DNA of 64,000 nt from CAXBNB01 sp965267535 (GTDB lineage Bacteria; Bacteroidota; Bacteroidia; Cytophagales; Cyclobacteriaceae): the NCBI GenBank assembly GCA_965267535.1, contig OZ254082.1:930001-994000 (forward strand). Direction: 5' to 3'. How positions within the stretch are numbered: the first letter of the stretch is position 1; each line of letters starts with the position of its first letter. Both the position numbers and the translations under genes were made by a program. This document shows positions 24,680-35,800 of the stretch, piece by piece. The notes below the pieces were generated by a model. It did no database searches and had not been told where the DNA came from. It saw only the letters and a list, made by a program, of their open reading frames with translations.

Positions 24680-25552
24680 TTATTTTTTTAGTGCCATAAT
24701 ATTGCCGCCAAGGATAAGAAAAATTCCCGTGATTGCTGTGACTGATAAGTGATAGTTTTCGAACACAATAGAAATAACTATAGCGATGACAGGAATGACA
24801 ACCAGAGCATAGGCGGCTTTGTCTGCACCAATCCTGCCAATGAGAGTAAGGTAGGTGCCAAAAGCCACAATAGAGCCAAGCACTGACAAGTATATAAGGG
24901 AAAGAACATAACCGGCACTCAGGTCCAGGGTGAACGGGCGGCCCATTGTCAGAGCTACCAGCGCCATAAGCCCGGCTCCATACAGCATACCAAAGGCATT
25001 GGCGTGAATTACGGGTATGCCCTCCTGTGAATTGCGGGCTGAAGTAATATTGCCCAATGAGGCCAGAACGACAGAGCAAATGGCCAGAATACTTCCTTTT
25101 ACTACTTCGGGCGACATGTCCATGTGGGTAAGCTCACCCCAAAAGATGAGTACGGTTCCGGCTAGCCCTGCCAAGGCTGCTAATACTACTTTTTTGTTGA
25201 TTTTTCTTTTTAGAAAAAGTGCTCCAAAACCGGTGTTCATAAAGATAACGGTAGAAAAAGCAACAGCCATAAGGGCACTGGCTATGTGTTGTTCTGCTTC
25301 GTATACCAGCCAGTAGTTAGCTCCAAACAGGAAAAACCCCTGAATAGCCATAAACAGGTGGTCTTTAGCCGTGTATTTCATTGGTGAGCCTTTTAGCAGG
25401 CAGTATCCCATCATGAGTAGACCCGCTAATAAAAAGCGGTAAATGACAGAGATGAGGGGATCTACTTTGCCTAGTTGGAAAGTGATCACATACCAGGTGG
25501 AACCCCAGATGAGAGACGGTACCACAAAAAGGAGAAGGTTGTTTGATCTCAT
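24680..25552 (-). CDS. EamA/DMT-superfamily transporter
   Basis: The 290-residue membrane protein has about ten hydrophobic segments arranged as two EamA repeats. The first begins LLLFVVPSLIWGSTWYVI and the second is around SILAICSVVLASLGNITSA and GIPVIHANAFGMLYGAGL. Such proteins export or import metabolites such as amino acids or purines across the inner membrane, but the substrate cannot be read from sequence. It is followed by the ywbE-like gene and does not look part of a dedicated pathway. Confidence 0.88.
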   Translation of the reverse strand: MRSNNLLLFVVPSLIWGSTWYVITFQLGKVDPLISVIYRFLLAGLLMMGYCLLKGSPMKYTAKDHLFMAIQGFFLFGANYWLVYEAEQHIASALMAVAFSTVIFMNTGFGALFLKRKINKKVVLAALAGLAGTVLIFWGELTHMDMSPEVVKGSILAICSVVLASLGNITSARNSQEGIPVIHANAFGMLYGAGLMALVALTMGRPFTLDLSAGYVLSLIYLSVLGSIVAFGTYLTLIGRIGADKAAYALVVIPVIAIVISIVFENYHLSVTAITGIFLILGGNIMALKK

Positions 25553-25646
25553 AGAAATAATGTTACGCTAAATCTAGAGAAAAAGATGAGTGCTTGTATG
25601 GCAAAAAATATAAGAAAGGCTAACCGCTGTGATGTATGGCTTGCGC

Positions 25647-26384
25647 TCAATACAGGTTGAACGTTAGCCCGGTTTGAGCAAAGTAAAAATTAACCTGCTC
25701 GTAGTATTTCTGATACAGAAATCCAGCCATTAGATTGATGCTTGTTTTTCCGTATCGGGCAATACGAAAGTCAATGCGTGTGTTGATTTCTGTACGAGCG
25801 GTGCGGCCGGTTTCATAGTCGCTGGCCCAGCGGTATTCCAGTGTGGGGTTAATCTTTCTGTTGGCAAAATGAAGCTCCAATCCGGCAAAATGTTCAGGAA
25901 AAGAGTCGTCGTTTTCTACCTCGTGCATAAATCCCATCCCCATACGAAAGTTTACCTTAGGTTGTGCTACTATATTGAATTGGATAACCTGCCAGTCGAG
26001 GGTAGGAAAGGAGCCTGTGAAATCCTGAAATTTGTTGTAGCGTATTTGAGACGAAAACAATCCCCAATTGCCACGCACAGAAGGGGAAAGTATAGTGGCA
26101 TGCTCATGTCCGTAGTATCCGGCATGAAGTCCTACGTCGACAGATAGCAACCAGGGTTCGTCGTAGCGTCTGGCTAGCATTTCCCGATGACCAAATATCA
26201 GAGATTGAAGGAAAAACTCACCAAACTCAGCGGCAAAATAGTAGCCTACCCCCTCACCAAAGCTGTCTGAAGAGCTCTTTTCTGAAGACTCTGAGAGCTC
26301 TTTTACTTTACTTATCTGAGCGTAGGCGGCACAGTGAGAGATCCATATCAAGCAAAGAGGAATGAGGTAGCGTACAGTTTTCAT
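25647..26384 (-). CDS. Hypothetical secreted, predicted outer-membrane beta-barrel protein
   Basis: The 245-residue product starts with a clear signal peptide (MKTVRYLIPLCLIWISHCAAYAQ). The mature part has a short serine- and glutamate-rich stretch and then alternating strands such as PWLLSVDVGLHAGYYGHEH, QFNIVAQPKVNFRMGMGFM and TEINTRIDFRIARYGKTSI, and it ends in aromatic residues (NLY). This pattern suggests a small outer-membrane barrel. I do not recognise a named family. It lies upstream of the DMT transporter gene on the same strand with a 94-base gap. Confidence 0.75.
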   Translation of the reverse strand: MKTVRYLIPLCLIWISHCAAYAQISKVKELSESSEKSSSDSFGEGVGYYFAAEFGEFFLQSLIFGHREMLARRYDEPWLLSVDVGLHAGYYGHEHATILSPSVRGNWGLFSSQIRYNKFQDFTGSFPTLDWQVIQFNIVAQPKVNFRMGMGFMHEVENDDSFPEHFAGLELHFANRKINPTLEYRWASDYETGRTARTEINTRIDFRIARYGKTSINLMAGFLYQKYYEQVNFYFAQTGLTFNLY

Positions 26385-26530
26385 AGTCGTTGGGCGAGGG
26401 TTTCAGGCATTTCTTTTTTGATCTAAAAAAGCACAAGCGTGTTTCGATCCCCATACAAAGTCGTGTAGCTATGAGTCAAGGCAAGTAGCCCTTTCCCCTA
26501 AAGCAGCCGTGGATTATGATTGGCTTTGGC

Positions 26531-28897
26531 CTATTCTTTCAATGTTTCCTCAAAGAGTTTGAATATGCGTTTGTATTCATCGGTCCAGCTGGAGGGCTCT
26601 ACAAAGCCATGTCCTTCCATTGGAAATACAGCCAGCTCCCAGTTGTCTTTGCCCAATTCTATAAAACGCTGCGACAAACGTACTACATCCTGAAATTGTA
26701 CATTGGTATCGATCATGCCGTGTAGCATCACCAATCGGTCTTGCAGGTTTTCTGCAAAATAAATCGGGGAGCTTCTACGGAAAGCAACGCTATCTTCCAC
26801 GGGAGTATTCAGTATGTTGGAAGTGTAGCCGTGGTTGTAATGCGCCCAGTCAGTAACGGATCGAAGGGCTGCACCTGCCTGAAAAGTACCCGGAGAAGTG
26901 AGCAACGCCATAATGGTGATGAAACCTCCATAGGATCCTCCGTATATTCCTATTTTGCCGGCATCCACTCCATGGTGTTCGGCGAGGTACTTAGCTCCGT
27001 CGAGCTGATCGGACAGATCTTTGCCTCCCATGTGGCGGTAGATGCCCGTACGCCAGTCTCTCCCATAGCCTGCACTACCGCGGTAGTCTATGTCGAGCAC
27101 TGTGTACCCATTGTCAGCCAGAAAATTGTGAAACATGTATTCACGGAAGTAGCTGCTCCACCATTTGTGTACGTTCTGGAGGTAGCCGGCACCATGCACA
27201 AAAATTACCGCTGGACCACCGGGAGTTGCGTTGGCAGGTTTGTACAGGCGTGCTGCAACCTGGGCGCCATCGTTGGCTGTAAAAGTTATCAATTCAGGGT
27301 CTTTCCAGGGGTACGCTTTGAAAGCCGTCGTAGTAGAATGTGTAACCTGTAGAGGCGTGCTGCCGGCTTCATTGCTCATAAGGTACAGTTCCCAGGGCTT
27401 GTTGCTGTATGAGTAGCGAATGGCAAGATGTTTCTCATCAGGAGAAAGCGATACCTGGTGAGCTCCTGTGAGAGTTGTGATCTTTGTGGCTTTGCCCCCT
27501 TTTACCGAAAGACGATAAAAATGATGTTCTGCCGGAGATACCTCGTTGGTAGTAAGGTAAAAGTGCTTTTTGTCTCGGGACAACCGGGCCGTTAATACTT
27601 CGTATTTCCCTTTTGTTAGTGCCTTCTTTTTTCCGGTATTCAAATCTACCGTGTAGAGGTGCGAATAGCCGCTTTCTTCAGACTGAAACCAGAGAATGTG
27701 ATCGTCTATCCACCCCATGCTGCCGCTGTAGAAGTTCCATCCTGATATGCCGGGTCCGCCTACCCATGCTTCGTCTCTCTGGCGGTCCAGTAGTTTTAGT
27801 TCGCCGGTAGTCGGTACAAGCTCCATGATCCAACGGTCTTTGTTGTCTTGCGATCGCACGGTTACCACCGCTCTGCCCGACGGTGAATAAGTAGGCGAAT
27901 GAATGATTACTTCACGTGGAGATTCGAATTTATCGTTGTATGTAGTTTCACCACTGTGATATTCTTTTTTGTATGCAGGCTTGTCATAAATGCCCGGTAT
28001 GGTTTTGATGTCAATGATAAAGCTGGTGTCGTTAGCAATGTCATATATCCCCATTTCATAGGTCGTTTTCTCAAAACCTACCTTTGGTCTGGAACGCAGG
28101 TTTTTAGTGAACCCGGAATTGATTACATGATCCATCACATCCGTGTGTTTGTCTTTGCCGCTGTTGGTTGCCAGGCGGTAGGTTACGTGTTTTTTGTCAG
28201 GGCTTAACTGTATAGATGAAATGGATTTAGAGCCGAGGTAGATGGTTTTGGGGCGGTCAGGTTTTTCATTTTCGCTGCGAGCTTCTGCCAGTTCTTCCTT
28301 GTGCTTTCTTTCTTTTAGAATCTGAAAAAGGGATAACTGATCATTTTCAAGCCAGGCTTCTTCCTCGCTTTGTTGGGCATCACTTCCTTTGCTTCCTGAC
28401 CTAAAATCAGTCAGTTGTGTGGTGGTGCCCAAAGTGATATTCCAGATGAATATGTTTTTCCCTTTTTGAAAAATGACATCTTTACCATCATTTGAAAAAG
28501 AAGGGTTGCTTTCATTTTCCAGTGTGTTGGTGATCTGCACGGTGGTGTTTGATGCCGGGGTGTGAAGGAAAATATCACCGTTTTTAGCGTATACCAGCTG
28601 GGAAAACGTTTTGTTGTACGTTACCGATTGGGGTATTATCTGCCCTTTCTCTGCAGTAGATACTTTGGTGGGAGTAGAGCCTTTCAGGTCGGTTTTGTAA
28701 AGCGATCGCAAAGGCTCCTGTTCAGGATTCCAGGTGAAGTAAACAGTTTTACTATCTACTGACCAGCGAATATCATCGGGGAGGTGTCCGACAAAATCGG
28801 GTCCTTGCATGATTTGTTCGATGGATAACTGCTGAGACCAGGAGAAGGAGTTTATCAGGAATAGCCCCAAAAAGAAAAGTGTGGTTTTGGTTTTCAT
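26531..28897 (-). CDS. S9 family peptidase (DPP IV/prolyl oligopeptidase type), secreted
   Basis: The 788-residue enzyme has a signal peptide (MKTKTTLFFLGLFLINSFSW), an N-terminal beta-propeller region with several TVYFTWNPEQE- and YLTTNEVSPAE-like blades, and a C-terminal alpha/beta-hydrolase. The serine nucleophile is in GGSYGG, about residue 655. The acid is in HGMIDTNVQFQD and the histidine in MEGHGF. Such enzymes cleave dipeptides after proline or related residues in the periplasm. An upstream in-frame codon at 28930 exists, but the ATG at 28897 gives the signal peptide. Confidence 0.93.
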   Translation of the reverse strand: MKTKTTLFFLGLFLINSFSWSQQLSIEQIMQGPDFVGHLPDDIRWSVDSKTVYFTWNPEQEPLRSLYKTDLKGSTPTKVSTAEKGQIIPQSVTYNKTFSQLVYAKNGDIFLHTPASNTTVQITNTLENESNPSFSNDGKDVIFQKGKNIFIWNITLGTTTQLTDFRSGSKGSDAQQSEEEAWLENDQLSLFQILKERKHKEELAEARSENEKPDRPKTIYLGSKSISSIQLSPDKKHVTYRLATNSGKDKHTDVMDHVINSGFTKNLRSRPKVGFEKTTYEMGIYDIANDTSFIIDIKTIPGIYDKPAYKKEYHSGETTYNDKFESPREVIIHSPTYSPSGRAVVTVRSQDNKDRWIMELVPTTGELKLLDRQRDEAWVGGPGISGWNFYSGSMGWIDDHILWFQSEESGYSHLYTVDLNTGKKKALTKGKYEVLTARLSRDKKHFYLTTNEVSPAEHHFYRLSVKGGKATKITTLTGAHQVSLSPDEKHLAIRYSYSNKPWELYLMSNEAGSTPLQVTHSTTTAFKAYPWKDPELITFTANDGAQVAARLYKPANATPGGPAVIFVHGAGYLQNVHKWWSSYFREYMFHNFLADNGYTVLDIDYRGSAGYGRDWRTGIYRHMGGKDLSDQLDGAKYLAEHHGVDAGKIGIYGGSYGGFITIMALLTSPGTFQAGAALRSVTDWAHYNHGYTSNILNTPVEDSVAFRRSSPIYFAENLQDRLVMLHGMIDTNVQFQDVVRLSQRFIELGKDNWELAVFPMEGHGFVEPSSWTDEYKRIFKLFEETLKE

Positions 28898-29078
28898 ACG
28901 TGTAGTTATATATGACTTTCGCCAGAGCACAAACCCATGTATCTGACGAGAGGTTTACTTAATAATCCGAAGGTTAAATTAAGGAAGTTCGAATTAAATA
29001 GATGCTGTTTTTATATGGGTACTCCTAAGCCGATATCAGTGGTAGATAGGCGGTGTAAAGTGGGGTGTGCTGTATATA

Positions 29079-31844
29079 CTAGTCTCTGTCGTAAACAATT
29101 TTTCCACCAGTCACCTTTCCTTTGTAATATATGCGATAAAAGTAGATGCCATCGCGTACAGGCTGACCTAGTGTGTTTGTTCCGTCCCAGCGTACATTTA
29201 CATTGCCGGCAAACTGAGGAAAGTTGAGTAGCGTTTTGATGTGCTTACCCGATACACTGAGTATTTTCACTGAAAGCGGAGCTTGATCAGGTATACTAAA
29301 CTCTATATTGATGTGCTTGTCAAAGGGGTTGGGGTAGCTTTTTGAGACTACCAGGTCGTTGATGTCCTTTTCGGGTTTGCTTATAATTAGTGTATTGTCA
29401 ATGTAGGTTTCGAAGACGCCATTGCCGTGAGTGGCTACCACTAGTTTTCCATCTGCCGGGCGATAGTCCATCATCCGGATTACGGCATTGCCTATGGTTT
29501 CATTACCCTCCTTTACCCATTGGGTGTTGCTGCCCGCTAGCGATCGGGTAGAATATAGTCCCGTGCTGGTACCAATCATATAGAGATAGTCCCCGTTGGA
29601 GAGGGGAATAATCTCGCTCCATCGGGTGCTGGGGCCGTTTCCTGAACCGTCGGTAAATTCTTCAAGGTTTCCGCTTACGTCTACAAAAGTTTCCCCACCA
29701 TCGGCAGAGTAATACAAGCTACGCACATGGTAATTAGAGTTTACTACCATGAGTTTGTTAGCGTCAGAAGGATCTATGGTTAAATTTACTACATACCCAC
29801 CAGTATTAAATACTGTGCTCACCTCATCTGTAGAGCTATTAGCATGGGTTATTTTGAGAATGTTTCCATTGCTGGTGCCTGCGTAGAGTATATTGGCCGG
29901 TAAGGTAGAAATATCCAGCGAAGAGATGTTGGATTCCGGTAGATTAATGTCCATACGATCCCAGTTTACAGATGTGGGCTCCTGGCTGTTGCCCGGAATT
30001 TGAGAGAGGTTATTGTTGCGCCAGATGGTTTGTCCTCCGGCCAGATACATTCGGTTATAGTTGTTGGGATCCAGTACAAATGGATTGATAAACAGGTAAC
30101 CGCTACCACCGGCAGGATCTACCCGGGCGAAGGAGGTGAGCTTGCTTTGTTTGTTGAGGGTAATCCGATAAATCTGAGATTCCTGAAAAGACACGTACCA
30201 GAAGAGGTCATTGGGAGTGGTAGCTGCAAAGCCACCGTCACCTCCGAATATGTTGTTCCACGGCTGATTTGCACCGGGGGCACTTTTCTGATAAGTGCCA
30301 TTGTCCTGCATGCCACCGATTATCGCTTCAGAGTCGGTAGATAAGGCTATGGAGTAAAACTGAGAAGTGATGTAGCCGTTGTTGAGACTTACCCACTGCG
30401 GCTCATCTGCCAGGTTGTTGTTGGTTAGCATAATTCCTCCATCATTGGCGCTAAGCATTTTGTTGGGGTCAGAGGGCAAAAAGACAATAGCATGCTGATC
30501 CGGGTGATGTCCTGCATATTGGTTGTTTTCTCCGGAGGGATCATAGCCGCCTATCCATGCCGTATTTGCAGTAGAAGCAAAGCCATCGGTGCTGCGATAC
30601 AGGTTTGTGCCTCCCAGGTATACTGTATTTTCATCTTTCGGGTGAACGGCTATTACCATGTTATAACCACTTTGAGAGTTGTAGTCTCCAAACTCATCGT
30701 CATAGTCGGGAACCTGCCCCGACCGGTCAGACCACCTTTTGGTGGTGTTGTTATATTGCCATATTTCAGCATTGTCATTGTCTACAGCGAAATACACAAT
30801 ATTTTCGTTGGATGGGGCATAAGCCATAACCGTACGCTGATGAAACCGGGCAAACCCCGGAGGAGTAATATTGGTCCAGTGGATGCCATCAGTGGATTGG
30901 AAGATGCCTTTGTTGGTAAAGTCATTGCCCAGAGAAGTAAATACACTAAGTGTTGCATAAAATGTGCCTCCTGGTGTAAGCAGGATGTTGGTGTAAAAGG
31001 GGGCTCCTGATTGGTTCAGGTCGGCATCATCCGGTAGGTTTAGTAAGTCTGTGCCCAATACCGTTTCCCAGGAGGTGCCACCGTCAGTGGAGCGCACTAT
31101 GCCACCATACAGCGCAGCGTATACTTCATCTATATCATCGCGAGTAGGATTGGTTATGATATTCCATACATAGTTGAAAGGGCTGTTGAATTCGCTATAC
31201 TGCCCATCGGAAGTAGAAGGCAGTAAATCCCATGAGCGTCCTCCGTCAGTAGATTTGAATATGCCATCGCCTCTATAGGGGGCGCCCTCAGCTCTTGGTG
31301 AATTCCCCCTCAACTCACCAGTGCCATGGTACCACACCTGCGTATGTCCTTGCCGGGTGTCTTGTGCTACGCAGGTAGCACTGTTGATAACGGCAGGGTG
31401 TGAAGTACGACTCCAGGACAAACCTCCGTCTTCAGAACGCCACATACCTCCCGACACACCTCCGGCTATGATTATTTGTTCGTTTCTAACGTCCAGTGCC
31501 AGCGCGCGAGTACGCCCACCTACATTGAAAGGCCCGGCCAAAGTCCAGGTGTTAGCCTTTTGTCTATATCCGGGTTGGTTGGCTATACTTTCTGCTGTGG
31601 GTATTTTTTTTACGTATTGATTTTCCTTCAGGTGAATGTTGTCAGGGATGCGCCCGGTAGCAGGATCTACCAGTTGTTGTATTTCGAAGTTAAAGCGCTT
31701 AAGAGGATCTTCCTTTGTCCCGATGGCTGCAGGAGCCTGTACTGTCTTTGCAGGAGGGATGTTTTTTTTAGGAGTTAGAAAAAAAACGAAAGAAAGGGCG
31801 ATTGCCACCGCCGAAATGCTGTAAAGAAGGTAGCGTTTTCTCAT
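29079..31844 (-). CDS. Asp-box repeat protein with type IX secretion (type A) sorting domain
   Basis: The 921-residue protein has a membrane or signal segment after MRKRYLLYSISAVAIALSFVF and a large beta-propeller region. This region contains several Asp-box repeats, including SEDGGLSWSRT, STDGGRSWDLL, STDGGTSWETV, STDGIHWTN and SADGGETFVDV. The last ~85 residues (from SYPNPFDKHINIEFSIPD to GKIVYDRD) are a type A sorting domain that directs export through the type IX system. A sialidase-like or glycoside-hydrolase role is possible, but no catalytic site was recognised. The ATG at 31844 is preferred over a TTG two codons upstream. Confidence 0.85.
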   Translation of the reverse strand: MRKRYLLYSISAVAIALSFVFFLTPKKNIPPAKTVQAPAAIGTKEDPLKRFNFEIQQLVDPATGRIPDNIHLKENQYVKKIPTAESIANQPGYRQKANTWTLAGPFNVGGRTRALALDVRNEQIIIAGGVSGGMWRSEDGGLSWSRTSHPAVINSATCVAQDTRQGHTQVWYHGTGELRGNSPRAEGAPYRGDGIFKSTDGGRSWDLLPSTSDGQYSEFNSPFNYVWNIITNPTRDDIDEVYAALYGGIVRSTDGGTSWETVLGTDLLNLPDDADLNQSGAPFYTNILLTPGGTFYATLSVFTSLGNDFTNKGIFQSTDGIHWTNITPPGFARFHQRTVMAYAPSNENIVYFAVDNDNAEIWQYNNTTKRWSDRSGQVPDYDDEFGDYNSQSGYNMVIAVHPKDENTVYLGGTNLYRSTDGFASTANTAWIGGYDPSGENNQYAGHHPDQHAIVFLPSDPNKMLSANDGGIMLTNNNLADEPQWVSLNNGYITSQFYSIALSTDSEAIIGGMQDNGTYQKSAPGANQPWNNIFGGDGGFAATTPNDLFWYVSFQESQIYRITLNKQSKLTSFARVDPAGGSGYLFINPFVLDPNNYNRMYLAGGQTIWRNNNLSQIPGNSQEPTSVNWDRMDINLPESNISSLDISTLPANILYAGTSNGNILKITHANSSTDEVSTVFNTGGYVVNLTIDPSDANKLMVVNSNYHVRSLYYSADGGETFVDVSGNLEEFTDGSGNGPSTRWSEIIPLSNGDYLYMIGTSTGLYSTRSLAGSNTQWVKEGNETIGNAVIRMMDYRPADGKLVVATHGNGVFETYIDNTLIISKPEKDINDLVVSKSYPNPFDKHINIEFSIPDQAPLSVKILSVSGKHIKTLLNFPQFAGNVNVRWDGTNTLGQPVRDGIYFYRIYYKGKVTGGKIVYDRD

Positions 31845-31857
31845 AAGCAATAAAAAG

Positions 31858-32400
31858 TCATTTTTGAGTGAGTGTTTTGGCAGTCATACGCACAAAGGAT
31901 TGTTCGTGTTGTACCAGGTTCAGCACATGAGACATGTCTACCCATTTGAATCCTTGAGATTCGTGGTTTATGGTCGTTTCTTCAGGGCGGTGAGCTACAA
32001 AGTGAAAGCGTATGTCATAGTGATCGTGTGCAGGTATGTCTTTGCGCTGAGGTATGGTGTGTATGTCCAGGTCGAAGAAGCCGGAGGTAGCCAGTTGGAC
32101 AGATTTCAGGCCGGTTTCTTCCTGCAGTTCTTTTTGAGCCACCGATACCACGTTTTCATCACCATCGGCATGGCCCCCGGGCTGTAGCCAGCGGTCTAGT
32201 TTGCTGTGGTGTAGCAACAATACTTTTTGCAGGTCGGGGGTAGTTACCCACGCCGAAGCTGTGATGTGCCCCCAAAGGAGCGATCGTTCAAAACAATTTT
32301 CGTATTGGAGCAAGTGTTTGAATCGGGGGATAAAAGCAAGCTCCTCCGGGTAGGAGGAGCTGTAATGTTCTAATTGCGTTATGAGGTCGTTTCTGGTCAT
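31858..32400 (-). CDS. NUDIX hydrolase
   Basis: The 180-residue protein has a Nudix box (G-H-A-D-G-D-E ... KELQEETGL) with the usual spacing G-x5-E-x7-K-E-x2-E-E; lysine replaces the common arginine. Substrates of the family are nucleoside diphosphates linked to other groups. The segment LLLHHSKLDRWLQPGGHADG suggests the general MutT-like subgroup, with no clear substrate. Its start overlaps the stop of the upstream gene by one base, and the Asp-box gene begins 13 bases downstream, so three genes may form one transcript. Confidence 0.88.
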   Translation of the reverse strand: MTRNDLITQLEHYSSSYPEELAFIPRFKHLLQYENCFERSLLWGHITASAWVTTPDLQKVLLLHHSKLDRWLQPGGHADGDENVVSVAQKELQEETGLKSVQLATSGFFDLDIHTIPQRKDIPAHDHYDIRFHFVAHRPEETTINHESQGFKWVDMSHVLNLVQHEQSFVRMTAKTLTQK

Positions 32401-32765
32401 TATTTTCTAATGATAGTATTGACCAGGTTGATGCGGCCTTCTTTTAGTTTGCTGATTGACACACCATCGCCCACATTGTCTTTGTCTCCTTTTTGAGCAT
32501 GAACAAAATACTGTATGGGCTCGAGTTTTTTGAAAGTAACTCTACCTTTGGCGTCTGTTTTTTGAGTTTCCCTTACTGGCTTTTTCTCTTCGAAGTAGTC
32601 TTCTTCGCTGGCATAGAGAGTCACAGAAGCGCCCTCTACTACATTGCCAATGTCATCGAGTACTGTTATCCTCAGGTTTGTAGGGAGCAGAGGTTTAGTG
32701 GTGAAAGAAGAAAAAATAGTTACTGTTATGAGTAGTGCTAATGCTACGCTTATTCTTTTTTTCAT
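32400..32765 (-). CDS. Small secreted protein with carboxypeptidase-regulatory-like domain
   Basis: The 121-residue product has a signal peptide (MKKRISVALALLITVTIFSS) and a short beta-sandwich segment, LRITVLDDIGNVVEGASVTL, then KTDAKGRVTFKKLEPIQYFV. This resembles the carboxypeptidase regulatory-like or SpaA-type Ig fold often found in Bacteroidota envelope proteins. The function is unknown. It is the first gene of a probable three-gene unit with the NUDIX and Asp-box genes, based on a 1-base overlap and a 13-base gap. Confidence 0.7.
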   Translation of the reverse strand: MKKRISVALALLITVTIFSSFTTKPLLPTNLRITVLDDIGNVVEGASVTLYASEEDYFEEKKPVRETQKTDAKGRVTFKKLEPIQYFVHAQKGDKDNVGDGVSISKLKEGRINLVNTIIRK

Positions 32766-32899
32766 GGTTGAAAGTTATTTGGTTTTTTTAAGATCAAACA
32801 AAACAAACCGGCCGGTTTACTTTTCTAAAGTATTGCCGAACCGTGCAAAATAGTAATCAATTTTCCTGCCATAAAATGGTACTTTCCGGGGAAATATTA

Positions 32900-35800
32900 T
32901 CAACGGAGCAGGAGTACACCCCCACGCTGCTCTATGATGCCACGCTCCAGATCGAGTGTACTTTTATATCGCATTACATAGGCATACGTGCCGGTTTGCA
33001 GTAGCTCACCCCTGTAGTACCCGTCCCACTCAAAGTTGATTTTATCCGATTGGAATACCATCTCCCCCTGCCGTGAAAAAATAAATATCTCAAAATCGGT
33101 CACATAAGGGTTGGGAAAAACTTTGAAGGTATCGTTTAGTCCTGCACTACTGTTTGGGGTAAAAGCATTGGGAGCATGAATGATAGGGTCGCAATCGTCT
33201 ACCACTTCTACTACATCGCGGGTGCAGGTCAGGCCATTGCTGATTGTGACTTCATAGATGCCAGCTTCGGTTACCGTATAGTTGCGCTCTGTGCCAATGA
33301 TCGGATCCTCGTTTATTCTACGCCATTCGTAAGAAGAAAAAGAACCCGGGTCTAAAACTACCTGACTCTTGTCCGGGTCAGGATCTTCGCTGCAAAACTC
33401 CTCTTTTTCGTTCAGAAGTAGTTGATCATCGGTAATCGGCAAAAGCAATACATTTAGCTGATCGGTAGCCGAGCAGTTGTTGTTTACACCTGATACTGTT
33501 ACCGAATAATTGCCACTGGTAGTGGCCACCAAAACCGCACCGGAGTTGGGCAGGGGGGCACCAAAAGGATCTGTCCACTGAAAAGTTACATCTTCGGTGA
33601 TGTTGGCTATAGCAGTTAGAAAAACTTCAGAATTGTCGTCGCAATTGGGTTCAGATTCAATATATACGGTGATCTCATTATACACTTCTACATCTATGCT
33701 GGCACTACCCTGGCAGCCTGTTCCCTGATCCAGTACAGTTACTGAGTAGTTGCCTGTAGCGTCTACTACCAGTCGCGAAGCATTGGAACCGTCGCTCCAC
33801 TGGTAGCCCAGATTGCCTCCCGAAGGATTGTTTACAGTAGCTACCAGCGTCAACTCACCGCTGCAATTGTCACCCATAGTTGTGATCACCACCTCAGGGT
33901 TGTCAGATTGAGATACAGTGACCTGCGAGGTTTGAGGGCAATAATTGCCATCGCTATCCGACGAAGTAACCGTGTATGTCCCTGCTTCACTTACTATGAT
34001 GGTTTCACCAGAGTTTGATCCCACTACGCTTCCGGGGGAAGGTCCTGTCCAGGTGTAGGTAACGGTAGCCGGATAACTCGCATCCGGAAAAATAGAAACC
34101 TCGCCGGAAGTACCACAAATACTTTGTGGTGTGACAGTGAAGGTGGCTACCTGGTTTTCGTTAAGCACGATATTTGCAGCTGCTTGCACGCAATTGGTGT
34201 TGTTATCCGTTACTTCCAATGAATAAGTGTCTACAGGAAGGTCATCAATGGTGAAAGAAGCTGTTACACCTTGTGTTCCTGTGCGTACACTGGCACCACC
34301 GCTATCAAACAGTTCATAGCTGATGGCTGTTGCCGGATTAATATCTACTTGTATATCTCCGTCGTTACCGCACGCAGGTAGAGGAGTAGTAGAGAGTGTA
34401 AATGCCGCTGGTTCGCTAATGGCTATGGATTCCAGTTCGCTACAGCCGGATACGGTATTGGCTATGCGAAGCTGATAATTGCCCGCAGGTAAACTGCTGC
34501 TTACGGTAACTGGTCCTGTCGTGGGGCCGGTTACAGCTGTAGCGCCTACGATTACAGGGCCGTTGAGTTCGTAGGTATAACTGCCGGTGCTACTCAATTC
34601 AAATTCTATCACCCCGTCACTGGCTCCACAGCTTTGGGCATTTTGAGAAGTAGTAGTGAATACAGGTATAGGCACTACGTTGATGGTGACACTGTCCACT
34701 GCTACGCAGGCAAAGACATCTTCTACTTCGACCCGATAGGTTTGAGCTCCCGGGGTAGACGTGTCTACCCGCTGGGTGCGTAAAGTATTGCCGGTGTTGG
34801 TGCCATTTAAAAACCAACGGTAGGTGGAGCCGGGGTTTTGAGCATCCAGATCCTGCACAAATTCATTTTGACAAACCGTAATATCGGGTCCTAAATCTAC
34901 CTGAGGACGGGTGTCGTCTACCAGTACCTGCACGGTTTCCGAGCTACAACCTGCTTCGTTCGTCAGGAATACATCGATAGTACTACGACGATCGACGGTT
35001 ATTACCCTGGAAGTATCCCCGGTAGACCAGGTATAAGTAAATGTAGTGTCGCTAGGCCATGCGGCCAGCGTTACCGGGCCGTTACAGAGTGTTACTACGT
35101 CTGGCACGTCGGGACGTGGAGGAGTGGAAAAAATTTCCACCTGAGCATAAAAGGTTGTATCCAGTCCACACCGGTTTGTCATATTAAGGCTTACATTGTA
35201 GATTCCGGGTTCATTATAGGTGTGGTTTACCGTTGTGGAATCCGAACTCCCACCATCGCCAAAAGTCCACAGAACATCATCAATCATAGATGTGGTGCTG
35301 GCGGTAAATTGTGTTGGCTGTCCAAAACATGCATTGCTGTACGTGATACCCGGACTGTTAGGTGGATTGCTTACCGTTTGAACAAAATTGGGTAGCCCCA
35401 GTCTGCTGGTGCGACCTTCCAGATTAAAACCATCTTCTACAAACGATGAACTAATGTCGTCTCCGTTGGGGTTATTGATAGTACCCAGCGATCCGGAGTT
35501 TTCTACAGCCAGGTATATAATACCATCAGGGCCTATCTGCAGGGTGCCATACTCCTCAGATGAAGTGGCTATTTCAAATTTAGTCGCTTCTATGTCGGCT
35601 TTCGCAGTGGGGGCATTGATGCTGTCCAGGTCATATTGAAGTAGCTTGGAAGAGCTGCCACTGGTAGATACGTAGAGTTTTTCCAGACTGGGAGAAAAGG
35701 CTACTCCGTAGGCGAGCGATGGTATGGGTTCGGTAAGATCGATTTGTAAAAAGTCGTCGACCATGCCGGTGCTGTCTGTGAAGCTAAAGAGCTCTACAAA

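Noticed and set aside
24657..25079. Upstream extension of the YwbE frame
   Set aside because: It overlaps the DMT transporter on the same strand in another frame and shows no domain similarity. The family N-terminus fits only at 24656.
28937..29227. 96-residue forward frame between the S9 peptidase and Asp-box genes
   Set aside because: It overlaps the end of the reverse-strand gene and has no recognisable domain.
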